Source of the DNA: Atriophallophorus winterbourni
Lineage: Eukaryota > Platyhelminthes > Trematoda > Plagiorchiida > Microphallidae
Direction: 5' to 3'
DNA: 64,000 bases
Assembly (NCBI GenBank): GCA_013407085.1
Contig: JACCGJ010023559.1
Coordinates: 1-64,000 of the forward strand
Part shown: positions 1 to 11,745 of the stretch, piece by piece
Numbering within the stretch: the stretch's first letter is position 1
Layout of the letters: each line of letters opens with the position of its first letter
The notes under the pieces: generated by a model
Seen by the model: the letters and a program-made list of their open reading frames with translations, nothing else
The model's database searches: none
What the model was told of the DNA's origin: nothing
Program-made: the position numbers and the translations under genes

Positions 1-872
1 GAAGAGCCCAAGGATACGGTATATTGGCCAGGCGTCAGTTGCCAAGTGAAGGATTTCGTCAACATATTGCAGCTGACCTGTTTTCACATGCGACAAAAGA
101 TTATTTACTTTTGATGGATTATTTCAGCGACTTTTTCGAAATAGAGAAACTGAATACCACATCAGCTGAAGAAATCGTGGCGAAAATGAAAGGTCAATTT
201 GCGAGCTATGGTATCCCAGAGAGTGTCAGATCCGATGGAGGTCCACAGTTTTCGGCAAAGCAGTTTGCTGACTTCGCAGAAAAATGGCGTTTTAAACATG
301 AAATTTTCAGGCCTTACCATAGCTAATCCAATGGTAAAGCAGAATCAGCAGTGAAAGAGGCTAAGAAAATAATGAAAAAATGCCTTGAGGCTAAATAAGA
401 TCCGTATTTAGCGCTTCTGGAACATAGAAATACTCCATCCACCGATATAGAATTAAGCCCAGCTCAAAGGCTCATGGCTAGACGCACAAGAACGAGGATG
501 CCTATTGTTACCAACCGCATGTCCAGACATGACGTTTCATGGGACGTCATCAATCAGCAATTAAAACGGCGCATGGAGCCCGAAAAACATGTATATGATG
601 AGGGTGCACGTGAGCTACCCGAATTGTCTGATGGAGATACGGTTTGGATACATCCTTTCGGCATGGGAGCTGAGAAATGGGATCTTAGAACTGTCCGTGG
701 TCGTACGGGTGAAAGATCGTACGAGGTGAATACGCAACACGGAACTGCGAAAAGAAATAGATTACATTTCAGAAAGCAAGAACCCATTGATTCAGACGAG
801 ATGTGTGCAAGAGATCCAGAGCCTTCAAACGAAATAAATTTTCGCAACCTCACAGTACGTAAGTTCATTTGA
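1..872 (+). mobile_element. Ty3/gypsy integrase remnant (pseudogene)
   Basis: Core of a Ty3/gypsy-type retrotransposon integrase, the enzyme that would insert the element cDNA. The catalytic triad is visible: Asp in AADLF, Asp in RSDGGPQF, and Glu in GKAESAVKEA. The C-terminal tail continues in the same frame to about 872. The frame is broken by two in-frame TAA codons (324-326 and 396-398); the first falls where the family has Gln after His-Ser. Upstream, VYWPG at 19-33 is in another frame. The zinc-binding Cys pair that should follow it is missing, so a deletion of some tens of codons lies near position 60. The copy is cut by the window start and is dead. Confidence 0.85.
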
Positions 873-1460
873 AAAACGGAAGGATGTGGAGTGGCTGTCA
901 GCATGAATACTCATTGTCCAATGAGAATGCAGTAGCTCTCCGTGTATCTATCTCTCTCCACCACGGTTTTGTAAGAAATCGTTCATTTCTTTCGAACAAT
1001 CTCACTACATTAGAAGATTTGACAAAAGCACTAGACGAAGATGGTGATGTACATGCTTGCTACATCCATATATTCAACGCTTTCGATAATGCCAACAATG
1101 TACTTTTAATCAAAATGCTCGAAGCTTATGAAATAATGAGAAAGATGCTGATTCGGATAAGGGACTGTCTTACTGATAGTCACATCCAATTTCGCGCTGT
1201 CATCATCATTTCCGGATTCCCCAATGCTTCGTGCTCAGAAAACTTCTGTAATTGTTGGATATGAATGATTTAACGGAGGACATTTGATGTACTTTGATAC
1301 TGTTTGCCGATGATATTAAAATATGAAAACATGTTATGGTAATAAACGAATGGCATTACAACGGAATTTGTGCACCTTATACCGTTTGTCCCACACGAAC
1401 GGTTTGCTCTTTAATACTTTTAAATGGAAAATGCCGCGGCTTGACAAATAACTGAGCCGA
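869..1460 (+). mobile_element. CR1-like non-LTR reverse transcriptase fragment
   Basis: Degenerate middle part of a non-LTR (CR1/jockey-like) reverse transcriptase. Recognisable pieces in order are HGFVRNRSFLSN (family HGFR.. block), DVHACYIHIFNAFD (family YLDFSKAFD), the SG.P block near 1,210, the catalytic LFADDIK at about 1,300-1,320, and LCTLYRLSHTNGLLFN near 1,370-1,420. Frames change at least twice and a stop follows FADD. It directly abuts the gypsy integrase remnant, so one element has landed in or recombined with the other. Confidence 0.75.
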
Positions 1461-2164
1461 ACATATCCGCATGACATATAAGATGCCGCAGAAAAAGATC
1501 TAGTTGTCTAGTGTCGTGTAATCTCGAGCCTGGATAGCATTGCCGATCAGTGTATAATTAACCCCGAATTATCTCAGGTCTAATAAAACAGATATTCAGG
1601 AGTTTGTTACCCGAAACCTCACACGATATACTTGTTACATATGTGCGTCCTGATACAGTGTAAGCAATCCAAGCCTGGGCACCATGACTGAGAATTCCAA
1701 ACAAATCGGCCGCGATGGTAAATACTTCACATTGTTTTATATAATTAAAGTTAATTACGAGTGAATGTTCGGATAACAGAATTGCTGAACACAAAGCGGA
1801 GAAACGCATATGATAGCGGGTTTTTTCAGTGTTAAACATTAAATACAGTCTCCTAGTGTATTTAATGATCCATATAACATTCAGCTGTATAATTTACATT
1901 TTACTACATTTATCATTGTTGTTTGCTGTTGTTAAATGGAACATGTACATTACAAAACACTGGTAATCACTAATTGGAATTATTTCACTTAGTCACATAC
2001 AAGAGCATTGATGATTACTTTAACAAACAGGGATGTTATTGCCACATTGTTTGGCATGTTTCGACTCAGTACACATCGCCCAATGTACTATTTCTTGCAC
2101 TTAAACTATTGTTCAGTCTTCTCATGTTTGACTTCAAACTATAATCATTTATTCAATTTGCGCT
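1461..2164. other. AT-rich stretch, no gene seen
   Basis: No exon with good borders or recognisable protein. An open frame on the minus strand at 1,558-1,839 contains a protein-like segment (GAQAWIAYTVSG) but no convincing acceptor, and I do not recognise it. Confidence 0.4.
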
Positions 2165-2245
2165 TGCATGCCACTGTTGGTTAAGGGTGGTATGAGCAAC
2201 ATGTTCAATCCCCTGTGTCCATAAACATGGAGATGGAAGAAACCT
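2165..2245 (+). repeat. Fragment of the ~235-bp hammerhead repeat (family B)
   Basis: The run GCTTGCATGCCACTGTTGG and the following 60 bases match the unit start seen at 59.79 and 60.03 kb. The ribozyme half of the unit is absent. Confidence 0.6.
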
Positions 2246-2342
2246 CAAGATCATGATAAAAATGCGTACCATCATTTATATTCATATAAATTAATATCTC
2301 GTTTATTTGTTGATAATTTTCATTTATTCACATTATGTGCAG

Positions 2343-2507
2343 CGTATTCCTTGGGTTATATTTGATGGAAACAAATCAAGTCCCGCTTCAATTTTTGATT
2401 TCATCAAATCGGACGCTGATGAAAACACGTTTCTCATTGATCAGCAACCTATTTGGGATGGAGGAGGCAATAGAATGGCAAGGTGGAGTACCAGGTGCTT
2501 GGAATTG
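2343..2507 (+). CDS. Putative iGluR-like gene, exon A (S1 region)
   Basis: A 165-nt exon, phase 0 at both ends. The acceptor is a pyrimidine-rich tract ending TGTGCAG, the donor is GTAAGA after GAATTG. It encodes 55 residues beginning RIPWVIFDGN and ending MARWSTRCLEL. The protein is not recognisable alone. It is assigned to the same gene as the 3,904 exon because phases agree and because a Trp-rich segment followed by SDVCLFEF resembles the end of the S1 half of an iGluR ligand-binding domain. Function is therefore inference; the exon itself is better supported than its identity. Confidence 0.45.
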
Positions 2508-3903
2508 GTAAGAAATGGCTGAATTTTAACAAGTGCATTTTGTTATGTAAGCAAAAATTACAATATAAAAAATGAATCAAGTTTCCTTTCGCCAATCTCG
2601 TATTATTTATTCTTATTTAGAAAATTTATCTTTCAATGCAAAGAAATTAGTGTGCAATCGGTTATAGCAGTTTTGGGGTAACGTTTCGTTTCTGACACGG
2701 AATTTTATCAGCCGATGTGTGATAGTCAGGATAGGGATCATGACTAAATAGCATTCTAACCACGACCTCTATTTTTTCTCAACCGCTGAGCAGCTTTTGG
2801 TAAACTTACAGTAGTCAAATCACGTAGGCATGACCAGAATCAGTGGTGGGTTTGCCTGCATTCATCGATCTGATACATGTGAACACGGTCAAGGTAGTTG
2901 ACACACTGTGGCTCGCATCTGTAATAATGTTGTTTAGAATAATATTTAGTCACGGAGTGTGTGTGATGGAAATGCATGCAAATGAGCAATTTAGTTATGT
3001 TTTCTGTCCTGCACACAAATATCTCCATATTGTGAATACACGATCGGTCACAAACTTATTGCAATCTATTCATCTTTCAAAATTCGACCTACGCATATTG
3101 GCTCAAATTTCTCGTGATTAAACAATATAGCAATCACGCCTTATTAAATATTCAATGAACTCACTAGTTTCCAATGTTGCCCACCGCCTCAAAGTTGTCC
3201 TTCTTTAATGAATATGAAGAATTCGTGCTTGATCGCATATTGCACAGATTAAACCTATGAACTACTCCTGTGAAATTAATAAAATCAGTTAAAAGTATCA
3301 CATTTTATGTGTGAATGTGAATGAGGATTGCAATCATTTCAGCTGTGAAAATGCATCCATTTATAAAACGCCATCCTAAATAAGATTTTACATTGTCCGG
3401 TTTTCTAAACAACGGGGTCGAGTCACAAATCTATTCAGACGTCAAATTTTTGGATCACTAAATATTGATCGAACGTAGTTTCACAATTTTGTCCTCGAGA
3501 CCACAAAGAACGGAACTGTGATTGCATGGAATATAATGAATGATAAAATTGAATCCATAGTTATTTCACGTTTAATGTTCATTTCAGATTCTGAACAGCA
3601 AGACACCCTTCACTACATATTAAATTGGAAATCACAGGAATCTCAGTAGGAAATTGCTTTGCTCATTCACGTTTAACTTAACTGTCGTATGAACTACACC
3701 ATTTTTAATACATCTATTAAAATTAAGTTAATCAAGTATCCAATTATGCTTTCCACAAAAACGAATTTGCAAACCAACAGGTTTATTTCTTGTTAAAATT
3801 CTTTCAAGTAAATTTTCCCATCTCTCACATCTAGACCCCAGTTGTAAGCAAACCGATTTCCATTAGTGATGACATTTTTTATAAATTACTTTCGCTTATT
3901 CAG
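2508..3903. other. Intron of the iGluR-like gene
   Basis: Non-coding and AT-rich. Contains the hammerhead-repeat scrap at 2,940-2,995; otherwise nothing recognised. Confidence 0.4.
2940..2995 (+). repeat. Scrap of the ~235-bp hammerhead repeat (family B)
   Basis: GTGTGTGATGGAAATGCATG and the next bases match the sequence 3' of the ribozyme cleavage site in the 60.4-kb copy. The catalytic core is not preserved here. Confidence 0.55.
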
Positions 3904-4143
3904 TCAGATGTTTGCCTTTTTGAGTTCAACTCACACTCAATGGAGGCCTTCAAACCTGCTACAAATAATACAAGAATACCGATCGTCAGTTTACCGATTG
4001 TCCAACTGAAACCGATTTTGGCGGTAAGACTACCGGAATCCACCAATTCGGTTGTAAAACCAACGGACGCTGGTTCAGCTCGCTATTTCATACTCCCGTT
4101 CCATTCATCGGTTTGGTCGATGCTATTGTTGTTCACGGTAACG
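3904..4143 (+). CDS. Putative iGluR-like gene, exon B (end of S1 and start of M1)
   Basis: A 240-nt exon, phase 0 to 0. Acceptor TTCGCTTATTCAG, donor GTAGGT after ACG; a second possible donor lies six bases earlier. Encodes SDVCLFEFNSHSMEAFKPAT, then a segment with PIVSLPIVQLKPILAV, then FILPFHSSVWSMLLLFTVT. This follows the iGluR order: an 'ADxAxxxx' S1 strand, a 'PxxxxxxxxLV' strand, and an 'F..P....VW' entry into transmembrane helix M1. The helix is completed by the exon at 9,827. Family membership is inferred from this order and from phase agreement; identity to classical AMPA, kainate or NMDA receptors is low. Confidence 0.55.
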
Positions 4144-4389
4144 GTAGGTAGAACCTATTCAACTGTATTGTTATCACGGCTATTAATATTTCCAGGCCTA
4201 AAGATTACACCATAGTTTAACGAAACTTACACTTTCTTTTAATAAGATACATAAATTATAGGATGGAATATTTGCAATTATACTCATTAATAATGAACAT
4301 TCAAATTGAAAGAACTTGCAGTAGAAACACTAATTTTTTTGCTCTGTGATAGATTTTGTTAATGAGAGCAATATCTTTTCACAGCCAAT

Positions 4390-6360
4390 AAGCCTAGACA
4401 TCTGCTGCGTATTCCATCGTAGACGAAGGAAGAAATTTAATAGCCTTGATAATGTTACCAGCGAGAATCTTCCAAATATTCTTTGAAAGATACTAAGCAA
4501 TCTGCTGGTCTATAAATATTCTGCCAGTGAACCGTGCACTTTCGGTTTTCACAAATCCATGAACAAAGTTTTTTTCTGCCAAGCTCCATGCCAAGTTTTC
4601 AGTTCCCAATTGATATACCCAAGCAGCATTCTTGCGAAGTTGGAGCATCTCGCTTTCCCATATGTTAAATGTCATATCATTCACAGGGCCCTATCTGACA
4701 CGTTGTCTAAATCACTTAGCAGATTCTTACAATATTTAGCCGAATTGATTCGCGTATAGATATCCATATAATCCGCGAACAGATCAATTTGAGATGTTAT
4801 GAGTAATTTATATCAGAATAAGAAGCGGGCCTAGCATAGATATTCGGGACTCCGCTGGTAGTTTGAATATTATTTGATTGCACTCCATTTACTTTAACTC
4901 TTGCGTGTCGATCAGACAAGAAGTCGTAGAACTACGAGAGAGGTGGATAACAGATTCTTAAACGCATCAGTTTTTGTAGAAACAAATGGTGACTAACTCT
5001 GTTAAAATCTTAATTAATATCTAACTAGTAAACGTGAACGCAATTACCGCAATCAAACTCATTCGTCCAGTAGTCTAACGCGATGGGCTTATTTGTTATC
5101 CAAAAGCGATAGGGTCGAAATCCATGCTGCGATGGCGAAAACAAATGACGCGTTTCAAGATATGAGAGCATTCTTCCTGAAACTTTACGCTCCATGACCT
5201 TAAAAACAACAGGCCATTGTGTAACGCAACGATAATTTTCAGCGTCAGATCGACAACCACCTTTGAACATAGGTGTAATCAGGTCGGAATTTCAATCCTT
5301 TAGTACTCTCTTATGCAACAAATAGTTAAATAGGCTAGGAAGGATTTCATAAATCTGACGATTACAGAACCTGAGACCTCCGGTGTGATGCCATACTCAC
5401 GTGAGAAATGTCTTAAATTAAGTTTGAGCAATTGACGTGTGATGATCTCTGGAGTTATCAAAATTGCGTCAAATCTTTCCACTCCTGTACCGCCTAAATG
5501 CTCACAATGTTCCATTAAAACTTTTGACAAAAAGACTTTAGAGTAATAAATCGCTAAAGAATTCACGGTTTCCAGTCTCAATGAGACTTTCACCAGTATG
5601 GACGGCAAAATATCTGGTTTCAAATGTACTTTCGGGTTAATGATTTTGTGTAGTGACTTGGGGATACGTTCCATTTTTGATCGCATTATCAATTCATGTG
5701 CTTTCATATCCTACTCAAATGAGTGAAGTCACTTTGTTGTGCATCATAAAAAAGGGACTAACTGGTATGTGTATTGCCAGCTTTATAAAGCATCCACGCT
5801 GCTCGCTTCAGCACTATTACAGTTTTTGTTTTGCTGCGGAAAACAAACCTAAGTTTCAAGCTCGGCTCTTTTTGGAAGTTTCTGCGAGTTCTCGGCAATC
5901 TTCAGTATCAGGAAGGCTACAATTACGTTACATTGCGAGTCAGATCTTATTTAATCTTTCTGTCAATTCTGAATCTGCATGAGTGTTTTACTCAGTGACA
6001 ACTAATCTACCCTGCGAAACACCCCATTCTAAATTAAATATTGCTCAGTCCTGCATGCAAAGTCGAACACAAGTTCTGAATGGTCACTGTGACTCAGCGA
6101 AACATTGGGTGTGATCCCTGCGATAGATTGTTCTTCGGATATCAACACCAAATCCAATATGTGGAGCGACCAGAGACACTTCTCCGAGCGCTTGACGAAC
6201 TGAATATCAATTAATAGATGGTGATGTTATCCGATTGATTGTTTTCGACCTGGTTATCATGCAAACTGTCGTCCTGAAAATTTCCCCGACCCGAATACTT
6301 GGAGTATTTTCTCCGATTTTCGCGATTGCTTTCCGCCAAAGTTCAGTGTTCTGAAAATCA
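4390..6360 (-). mobile_element. CR1-like non-LTR element: endonuclease plus reverse transcriptase, decayed
   Basis: Minus-strand ORF2 remnant of about 2 kb. From 6.36 kb downward: the end of an APE-type endonuclease (LDLVLISEEQ, then SHSDHSELVF with the conserved Ser-Asp-His near 6,085); a linker region; the reverse transcriptase from about 5,480 (PIFKGG-like block, KVMERKVSGRMLSYLETRH, SPSQHGFRPYRF); TTSGVP near 4,850; LFADYMD at about 4,762-4,785; and the C-terminal thumb (LRKNAAWVYQLGTENL) at 4,684-4,493. The catalytic FADD box reads FADY at 4,768-4,779, and there are several frame changes and stops, so it is inactive. It sits in the iGluR-like intron, antisense to that gene. Confidence 0.8.
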
Positions 6361-7279
6361 CCCTAGGGCTCCTGGTTGTCAATTTACGTTACTCGATCTA
6401 GAACAGGTCAACTGGCAATAAGCAAAAGTTTGATCAATGAGGAAAGATTCTTATTTGGTTGTCTGTATTGATTAGGATATAATGAAGTTTATATGCCCGT
6501 TTTAATATGTTTTCGTATAATAATTATAGCGTGATCATCTAGTAATTATTGATGTGTAATGAAATGTGATGCTTACCTTCCCTGTATCTATCGTTGCATA
6601 CTATCATATTTTGCAACTGGCAGGTTTAAATTTGTCGCTGTTCTAAATGAGCAACTTTTCCTAAATAAAATTCATTCAATGCTCAACAGATGGACGATAC
6701 AGATCAAAAGGAGCTGACCTGGAAAAGTCTATTCAAATAAATAAAGCTTCTCGAAATATCCTTATTTTATTTGCTTTAATTCATGCGATGCTCTTAGAAG
6801 TATCCATTCCGATTTAAAAATGTATACTTCGTTGCACGGAAGCTCATACACTTTTATATCATTTAACAATATACCTTAGAAATACTGGCCTAATTTGTTC
6901 GCCTTGTTTACAAAACACAACTATACATAGTAGGATCTTAGATGCCACAATTACGCATGTCGCATGCCATTTCATCAAGAATTCCATAATTTTAAATCTG
7001 CCTATTTGGAACATTACAAATTGATAATATGCAATTTTCGCGCCATAAATTTGGGAATATTTGAACCCTTAACTCAAAGTGAATCAAGTTTGGTACGAAG
7101 TAAACATTGATCCATTAGATAAGTGAATATGAGTTCTTATGAAAGTGTTCAAAATTTAGGTATATTAACTTATAGTTTGAAACTGGATCCACTTTTTGCT
7201 GCAATTATTACTACAGATAAATATTTGACTATATTTGAGACCCATCCGGAATCCATAGTCCTAAAAAAAATTTGAAATG

Positions 7280-7375
7280 ACCCGTTTAGAGTAGAAGCGT
7301 CGTGAGACCAAAGATATCAGTAGTAACAGAGATCCGGTCAAAATTGCTTTTGCCTGAACAATTCTAAGTTATCAA
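7280..7375 (+). repeat. Third copy of the PLE terminal repeat
   Basis: The segment from GAAGCGTCGTGAGACCAAAG to about 7,375 follows the same order of blocks (..GACCAA..TCAGTA..AACAGAG.TC..) as the inverted-repeat arm at 11,030-11,193. Diverged, and not attached to a recognisable reverse transcriptase here. Confidence 0.4.
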
Positions 7376-8372
7376 TGGAGGTTACGACCAAATTAAAAGG
7401 ATGAAAGTAAGTCCAGTGGGGAACTGAAATCAATCAATCTTCCATCATTTTTTCGCAATTCCAAGGTCTTGAAAATTGACTGAAGTTCACTCACAATATT
7501 TTGATGGGACATTACCTGGATTGTTCATACTTGAGTTGGTTTTATTTATCTAAACGAACAGAAAGTTTTTAATAGGAATAATTACATCCGCTTTAACCCT
7601 TAACTGCTTAATTTAATTTATAGACTGAATACGCTACACGTCCATCTCTCGCAAACTCTCGATGCACACTGGCTTTATATGCTGGATGACTGCTGTATCT
7701 CTGTATCAAACTGGTACTAGACTTGTATTGAACAAGTAAAAACACAAAGGAAACGATTTGAACCGATCACTGTTTATTTATACAACTTTTCATCAGCGAA
7801 CCGAATTCGGTATTGAGGGCAGTAAAGAGTTAATTCGAAAATTTGGACTTCTTAAAAATAAAATTAGTTTATTGATTGAAAACGAGAGATGAATGTGAAA
7901 TCGACCAGTAATCTTCGTGTACGATGCTATACTCTATAAAATGTTGGCTGCATGTTTACACTAAAATTTAATAAACGAATAATAAAACGAATTTTCAGAG
8001 AATTAATTTAGTTTAACCACTCAAATTTTTAATACGAATAAAGAATACGAGAAAAATGTTAAAGTTTAATGAAAAAGCTGAGATAGTTAATTACATTCAT
8101 ATCCAAAACAACTTCGGTTTCGTCTACAACGGTATCAAGGTTTGTGATGGAAGTTGACGAAATGTCAGGCTGCACTATTTATAAAATCATCATGTACAAT
8201 TTTCCTTTCGCACTTTTCTGACCGACGCAACGAATTCCCTATTTTTCAAAATAAAAAATTGCGCAGCAATAAAGGTGTGAGGGGCATCGAACGTCTTTTG
8301 TTTACATAGAAGCATGTTAAAAACGTCCAAAAACAAAAGATTTTCATGTTGGCTGAAAAAATAATAATGCGT

Positions 8373-8422
8373 GGAAAAATTAATTTTGTGTACGGCCTCG
8401 CTCCAATATGCTCCATATACAA
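8373..8422 (-). repeat. PLE-related scrap
   Basis: About 50 bases around TTTTGTGTACGGCCTCGCTC align with 11,981-12,032 inside the minus-strand PLE. No reading frame is preserved. Confidence 0.3.
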
Positions 8423-8804
8423 GTGACTGTAGTATTACATTGGAAAAAAACGCATTTCAATTCAGCCTTACAACTGGTATCTCGTATTCTCCATTTTGGG
8501 TCACCCTTTACCAACAATATCATATGAATATGTCGAAGCAGTAGTTTGTTTAGTAGAACCGATTTGAAATATTGCCATTACTCACGAGTAACCAATTGTA
8601 CACGATAAACTATCGTGCAATGTGTAAGCTTGTCACGTCAACCTATAGTTGAATTCATACAATCAAGTTCATTTCGAGTTAGAACTCATCAGTAGTGCAT
8701 GCCATGTTGGACCATACTCAACAAATTAATACAAACATGTGTGAATGGGACACGTCAACAACATCAGTTGTAAATAATGGATTTGCCGATGGGGCTTGAA
8801 AACG

Positions 8805-8862
8805 AAGAGGAAGAAAAAGACTTTATTCGTGTACACGAATCTTCATCAACTTTTTCATTAAG
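8805..8862 (-). repeat. Retroelement 3'-end repeat, copy 1
   Basis: Contains GACTTTATTCGTGTACACGA, also found at about 11,704-11,725 in near-identical form after a similar (GAA)-rich run. Read on the minus strand, AATAAAGTC is followed by a TTC-rich tail, which looks like the 3' terminus of a retroposed element. Confidence 0.45.
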
Positions 8863-9723
8863 TAATAATGTAATTTTAGGTTAAAAGCTTCTTAATATTA
8901 TCGATTAATCGAGTGACGAAACAGTTAATTCTGGCCGTTGTCTAAACTTCTGATTACAAAATAATGTCTCCGTTTGTTAAAGCTGATGCGTTCCATCATA
9001 GAGATACGCTATTCCAATTATTTCAATTTTGCCCCAATAGTCCATCATTGACTGAAATTTGATGAGTTGTGTAATCTTTGCCAATCTCAAAATGCATATC
9101 TCATTGCATCTTTGTTGACAATTAACTCACTGCTTATCATCTCCGATTACCAAGCTGGGATTATATTAGGATAATTATTCCAAATTGGATCAATTGAATT
9201 CAGGTTATACTATTCTTTTCAGGTCATTGTTTTTCGGCCAGCGTGTACTGCATCAGTTTGGGTGAAATTATGTAGTTTTATCTGTGACGTTAGTTTCGGA
9301 ATGCTCGATTACGACTTTGTCGTTGTTATCCTAAATTGCGACTGCTAGCAAACCAAATTGAAACACTACCTCATTACTAACGCCTTCACTGGTACTGGTA
9401 ACAATGCATAACTCATTGGTTCTAAGAAACTTTTACTGGAAAAATTCGTCTTGTAATGTCAATGGTTTAATTGTTATAACCCATTAACTGAATTTCTTTC
9501 AAATTTCACGAAAGATCATGAGCTGAACAAGGAGCATATGTTCGTTTATATAAGAATGAATCAATGTTTTTTTCTGCAATAAGTGTTATCATGTTAAGTT
9601 GTATACATCGGAATATACAACAATTTTTGTGTATCAGTTGTAGTAACGAAGCTTTTTGCTAGTTTATCACAGAAACAGCTTCGTTTAGGAGTGAACTTCT
9701 GGATAACAATCAGAGGCTTTTTC

Positions 9724-9745
9724 TTACTACACTAAAGTGTAGTAA
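9724..9745. repeat. Perfect 10-bp-arm palindrome
   Basis: TTACTACACT, two A bases, then AGTGTAGTAA. It lies about 80 bases before the acceptor of the exon at 9,827. No known role. Confidence 0.5.
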
Positions 9746-9826
9746 ACAGCGCAAAAAATATTAATAATAATTAAAGTGGATCGATCGATCATTCGTATGG
9801 GGTTGTACATATTTTCTATTACACAG

Positions 9827-9947
9827 GTTGCCTCAATTTTATATTTGTTTGAGAAGACGGATAAATTCAAAAAGAAGAAAAATTGTGAAAATGGTTGGAA
9901 TATGGTGCACACCCTTTTCTGTTGCGCACTTGGGTTGGCGCTTCAAC
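9827..9947 (+). CDS. Putative iGluR-like gene, exon C (rest of M1 and pore loop)
   Basis: A 121-nt exon entering in phase 0 and leaving in phase 1. Acceptor TTTTCTATTACACAG, donor GTAAGC. Encodes VASILYLFEKTDKF, finishing the hydrophobic M1 begun in exon B; a basic linker KKKK; then NGWNMVHTLFCCALGLALQ, which sits where the re-entrant pore loop M2 of an iGluR is expected (family: ..FW..G....Q). Phase 1 matches the next exon at 16,023. Confidence 0.5.
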
Positions 9948-10584
9948 GTAAGCATGTTTTCATTACAATCATGTATTTGGGCGGGGTGTTTCAGATACAT
10001 CTAAATTTCTTCGTTTGTAAAACTGATGGATTCTTACTGGTAGTTTAATTTTTTTCCAACTATCGAAAATGTTCTTCATAATAGATGGAAATAACTTGAT
10101 GGCCGTTCGCTTTCGTGCCGTCCCGAATGATTCATATACGCATGGTCTATATAAAACGGTTAGATATTACATTCGAAACAATTATTATATTATTCATATT
10201 ATTTAGAAACTTTGCAATATGAGCGCGTTAAGTAAACAATGAGATGAAACATGGTGCTCGATCTAGCTTATCACATTCCATGCGTAAATGAGCTACAAAT
10301 TATTGGTTTAATAAAATGTAAAAAGAGATTTCCGAAATCAACCTCTATTGATATTTTAATCGTTTAGGTGCGGACTACAAAGGTTTAGTTGACGCCTCTC
10401 AGAAAACTGAAATTTTTTCTGAAAGCAACGAATATTTATAATTTCTTGATTATATTTCGAGCCGTAGATCCATGACTGATATATTTAGGCCAGCCTACAT
10501 CTGCCCATAGACGGATGTCGGATAAAAACTAGACTGCTTTCTGTCAACTCGTTTCACAAGTGATCGCGACAAACCTCGTTACAT

Positions 10585-10705
10585 CCAAAGATCCCGTATT
10601 GAGTGCCAGCTCCCTTTTGTTGCAGTACGTGCTATATTCTTCTGGAATATCCTTCCTCAACGTGTGGTGGATTCCCATTGCATGGCGATTATTTTTCACA
10701 TTTTT
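10585..10705 (+). mobile_element. CR1-like element, C-terminal scrap
   Basis: In one frame, FVAVRAIFFWNILPQRVVDS matches the C-terminal 'WNSLPQ.VV' block of the CR1-like reverse transcriptases elsewhere in the window (compare 36,090-36,150). No more of the element is recognisable around it. Confidence 0.55.
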
Positions 10706-11029
10706 ATTCATACCCTAATGGTGTGGTATCGTTAAGTTTTCGCTTGTTTAACTTTAAATGCTTCGATCCAACGAAAGCTTATGTTTCCAAGGTAAAAGTA
10801 AAAATACCGAACAATGTTCACATTAATGCATTGAACACTGCCATTTTGCGGTTTTTGTAAGCTATTGCAGTGATTTCAGTCCATTAGACGAAATCCACAC
10901 CCATTCTTCCCCTGCTTGAAGATGTGTGTCCAAATTAAGCGGTCAGAAACGGTCCAAAACGTTCATGTCGCATTCACACAAATCATGTATATCGCAGTCT
11001 ACTTCTCTTTTTTAAAGGTCTATACTGTT

Positions 11030-11193
11030 AAAAGAAAGTTGTTAATGAATCGGTGAGAGAAGTTTATTGGTAACTCAAAGCTTCGTCAGACCAAGGGTGT
11101 CAGTACGAACAGAGTTCAAGCTTAAATTTCATTCACCTAACCAATCCGAGGCTGGTTAAGAGCTGCACCACCCATGGTGGGTTCTGCGCTCTA
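11030..11193 (+). repeat. Left inverted-repeat arm of the PLE
   Basis: About 165 bp whose reverse complement is found at 12,527-12,690. Shared blocks include GGTAACT, AAGCTTCGT, GAACAGAG, CAAGCTTAAATTTCATTCAC, CCAATCC and TGGTGGGTTCTGCGCTC. Confidence 0.8.
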
Positions 11194-11684
11194 TAAGATA
11201 GACAAGCGCACTACCATCCCTACGTGCCGTATAATCCCTCAATTGTTTTGGTCTTGACAGGTGTGAATGACATCTGCTGACAGATTAGCGCCGTTGTGTA
11301 ATCGGTGCGCTTACTAGGGGTCACGCACGTTAACGTTTATCAGCTACAGAACCAGACCACTGATTGTGGAGTTATCAGCCCCATCCACCCTAATGACTGC
11401 ATTCTAACCAGCCTTTGTTATCTCAATGTATGGTTTTATTCCCGCCTAATTACTTCTACGTTATCAAGATCAACGCTGTGACCTGTGTTGAGCACGCGTT
11501 CAGCTAGTGCTGAAACTCTGATCAGTGATTGATATGTACTGCGTGGATGCTTAATGATTCAATTTTTGTGTTCACTTATCCTAGCGCTGAGTTCTCTGGA
11601 TGATTGCTCTTGAAGTTGATTTTTTATAAGCGATTAGTCGCGTCGGAGAGTTCTACCCCTTTTATACGTTACTCGTATAGAAGA

Positions 11685-11745
11685 AGAAGAAGAAAGAAGA
11701 AATTGACTTTATTCGTACACACGAATTTTCAGCTGTCACAATAAT
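11685..11745 (-). repeat. Retroelement 3'-end repeat, copy 2
   Basis: A (GAA)-rich run followed by GACTTTATTCGTACACACGA, nearly the same as at 8,805-8,862. It lies within the PLE, so it is either a secondary insertion or part of a longer composite. Confidence 0.45.

Larger units (their letters stand above)
4144..9826. other. Long intron of the iGluR-like gene
   Basis: About 5.7 kb. Holds the CR1-like element (4.39-6.36 kb) and weak PLE-related repeats at 7.3 and 8.4-8.9 kb. The remainder is AT-rich and shows no further exon I can support. Confidence 0.4.

Noticed and set aside
1558..1839. Minus-strand frame with GAQAWIAYTVSG as an exon
   Set aside because: Protein-like in part, but there is no polypyrimidine tract or clear acceptor and no recognisable family.
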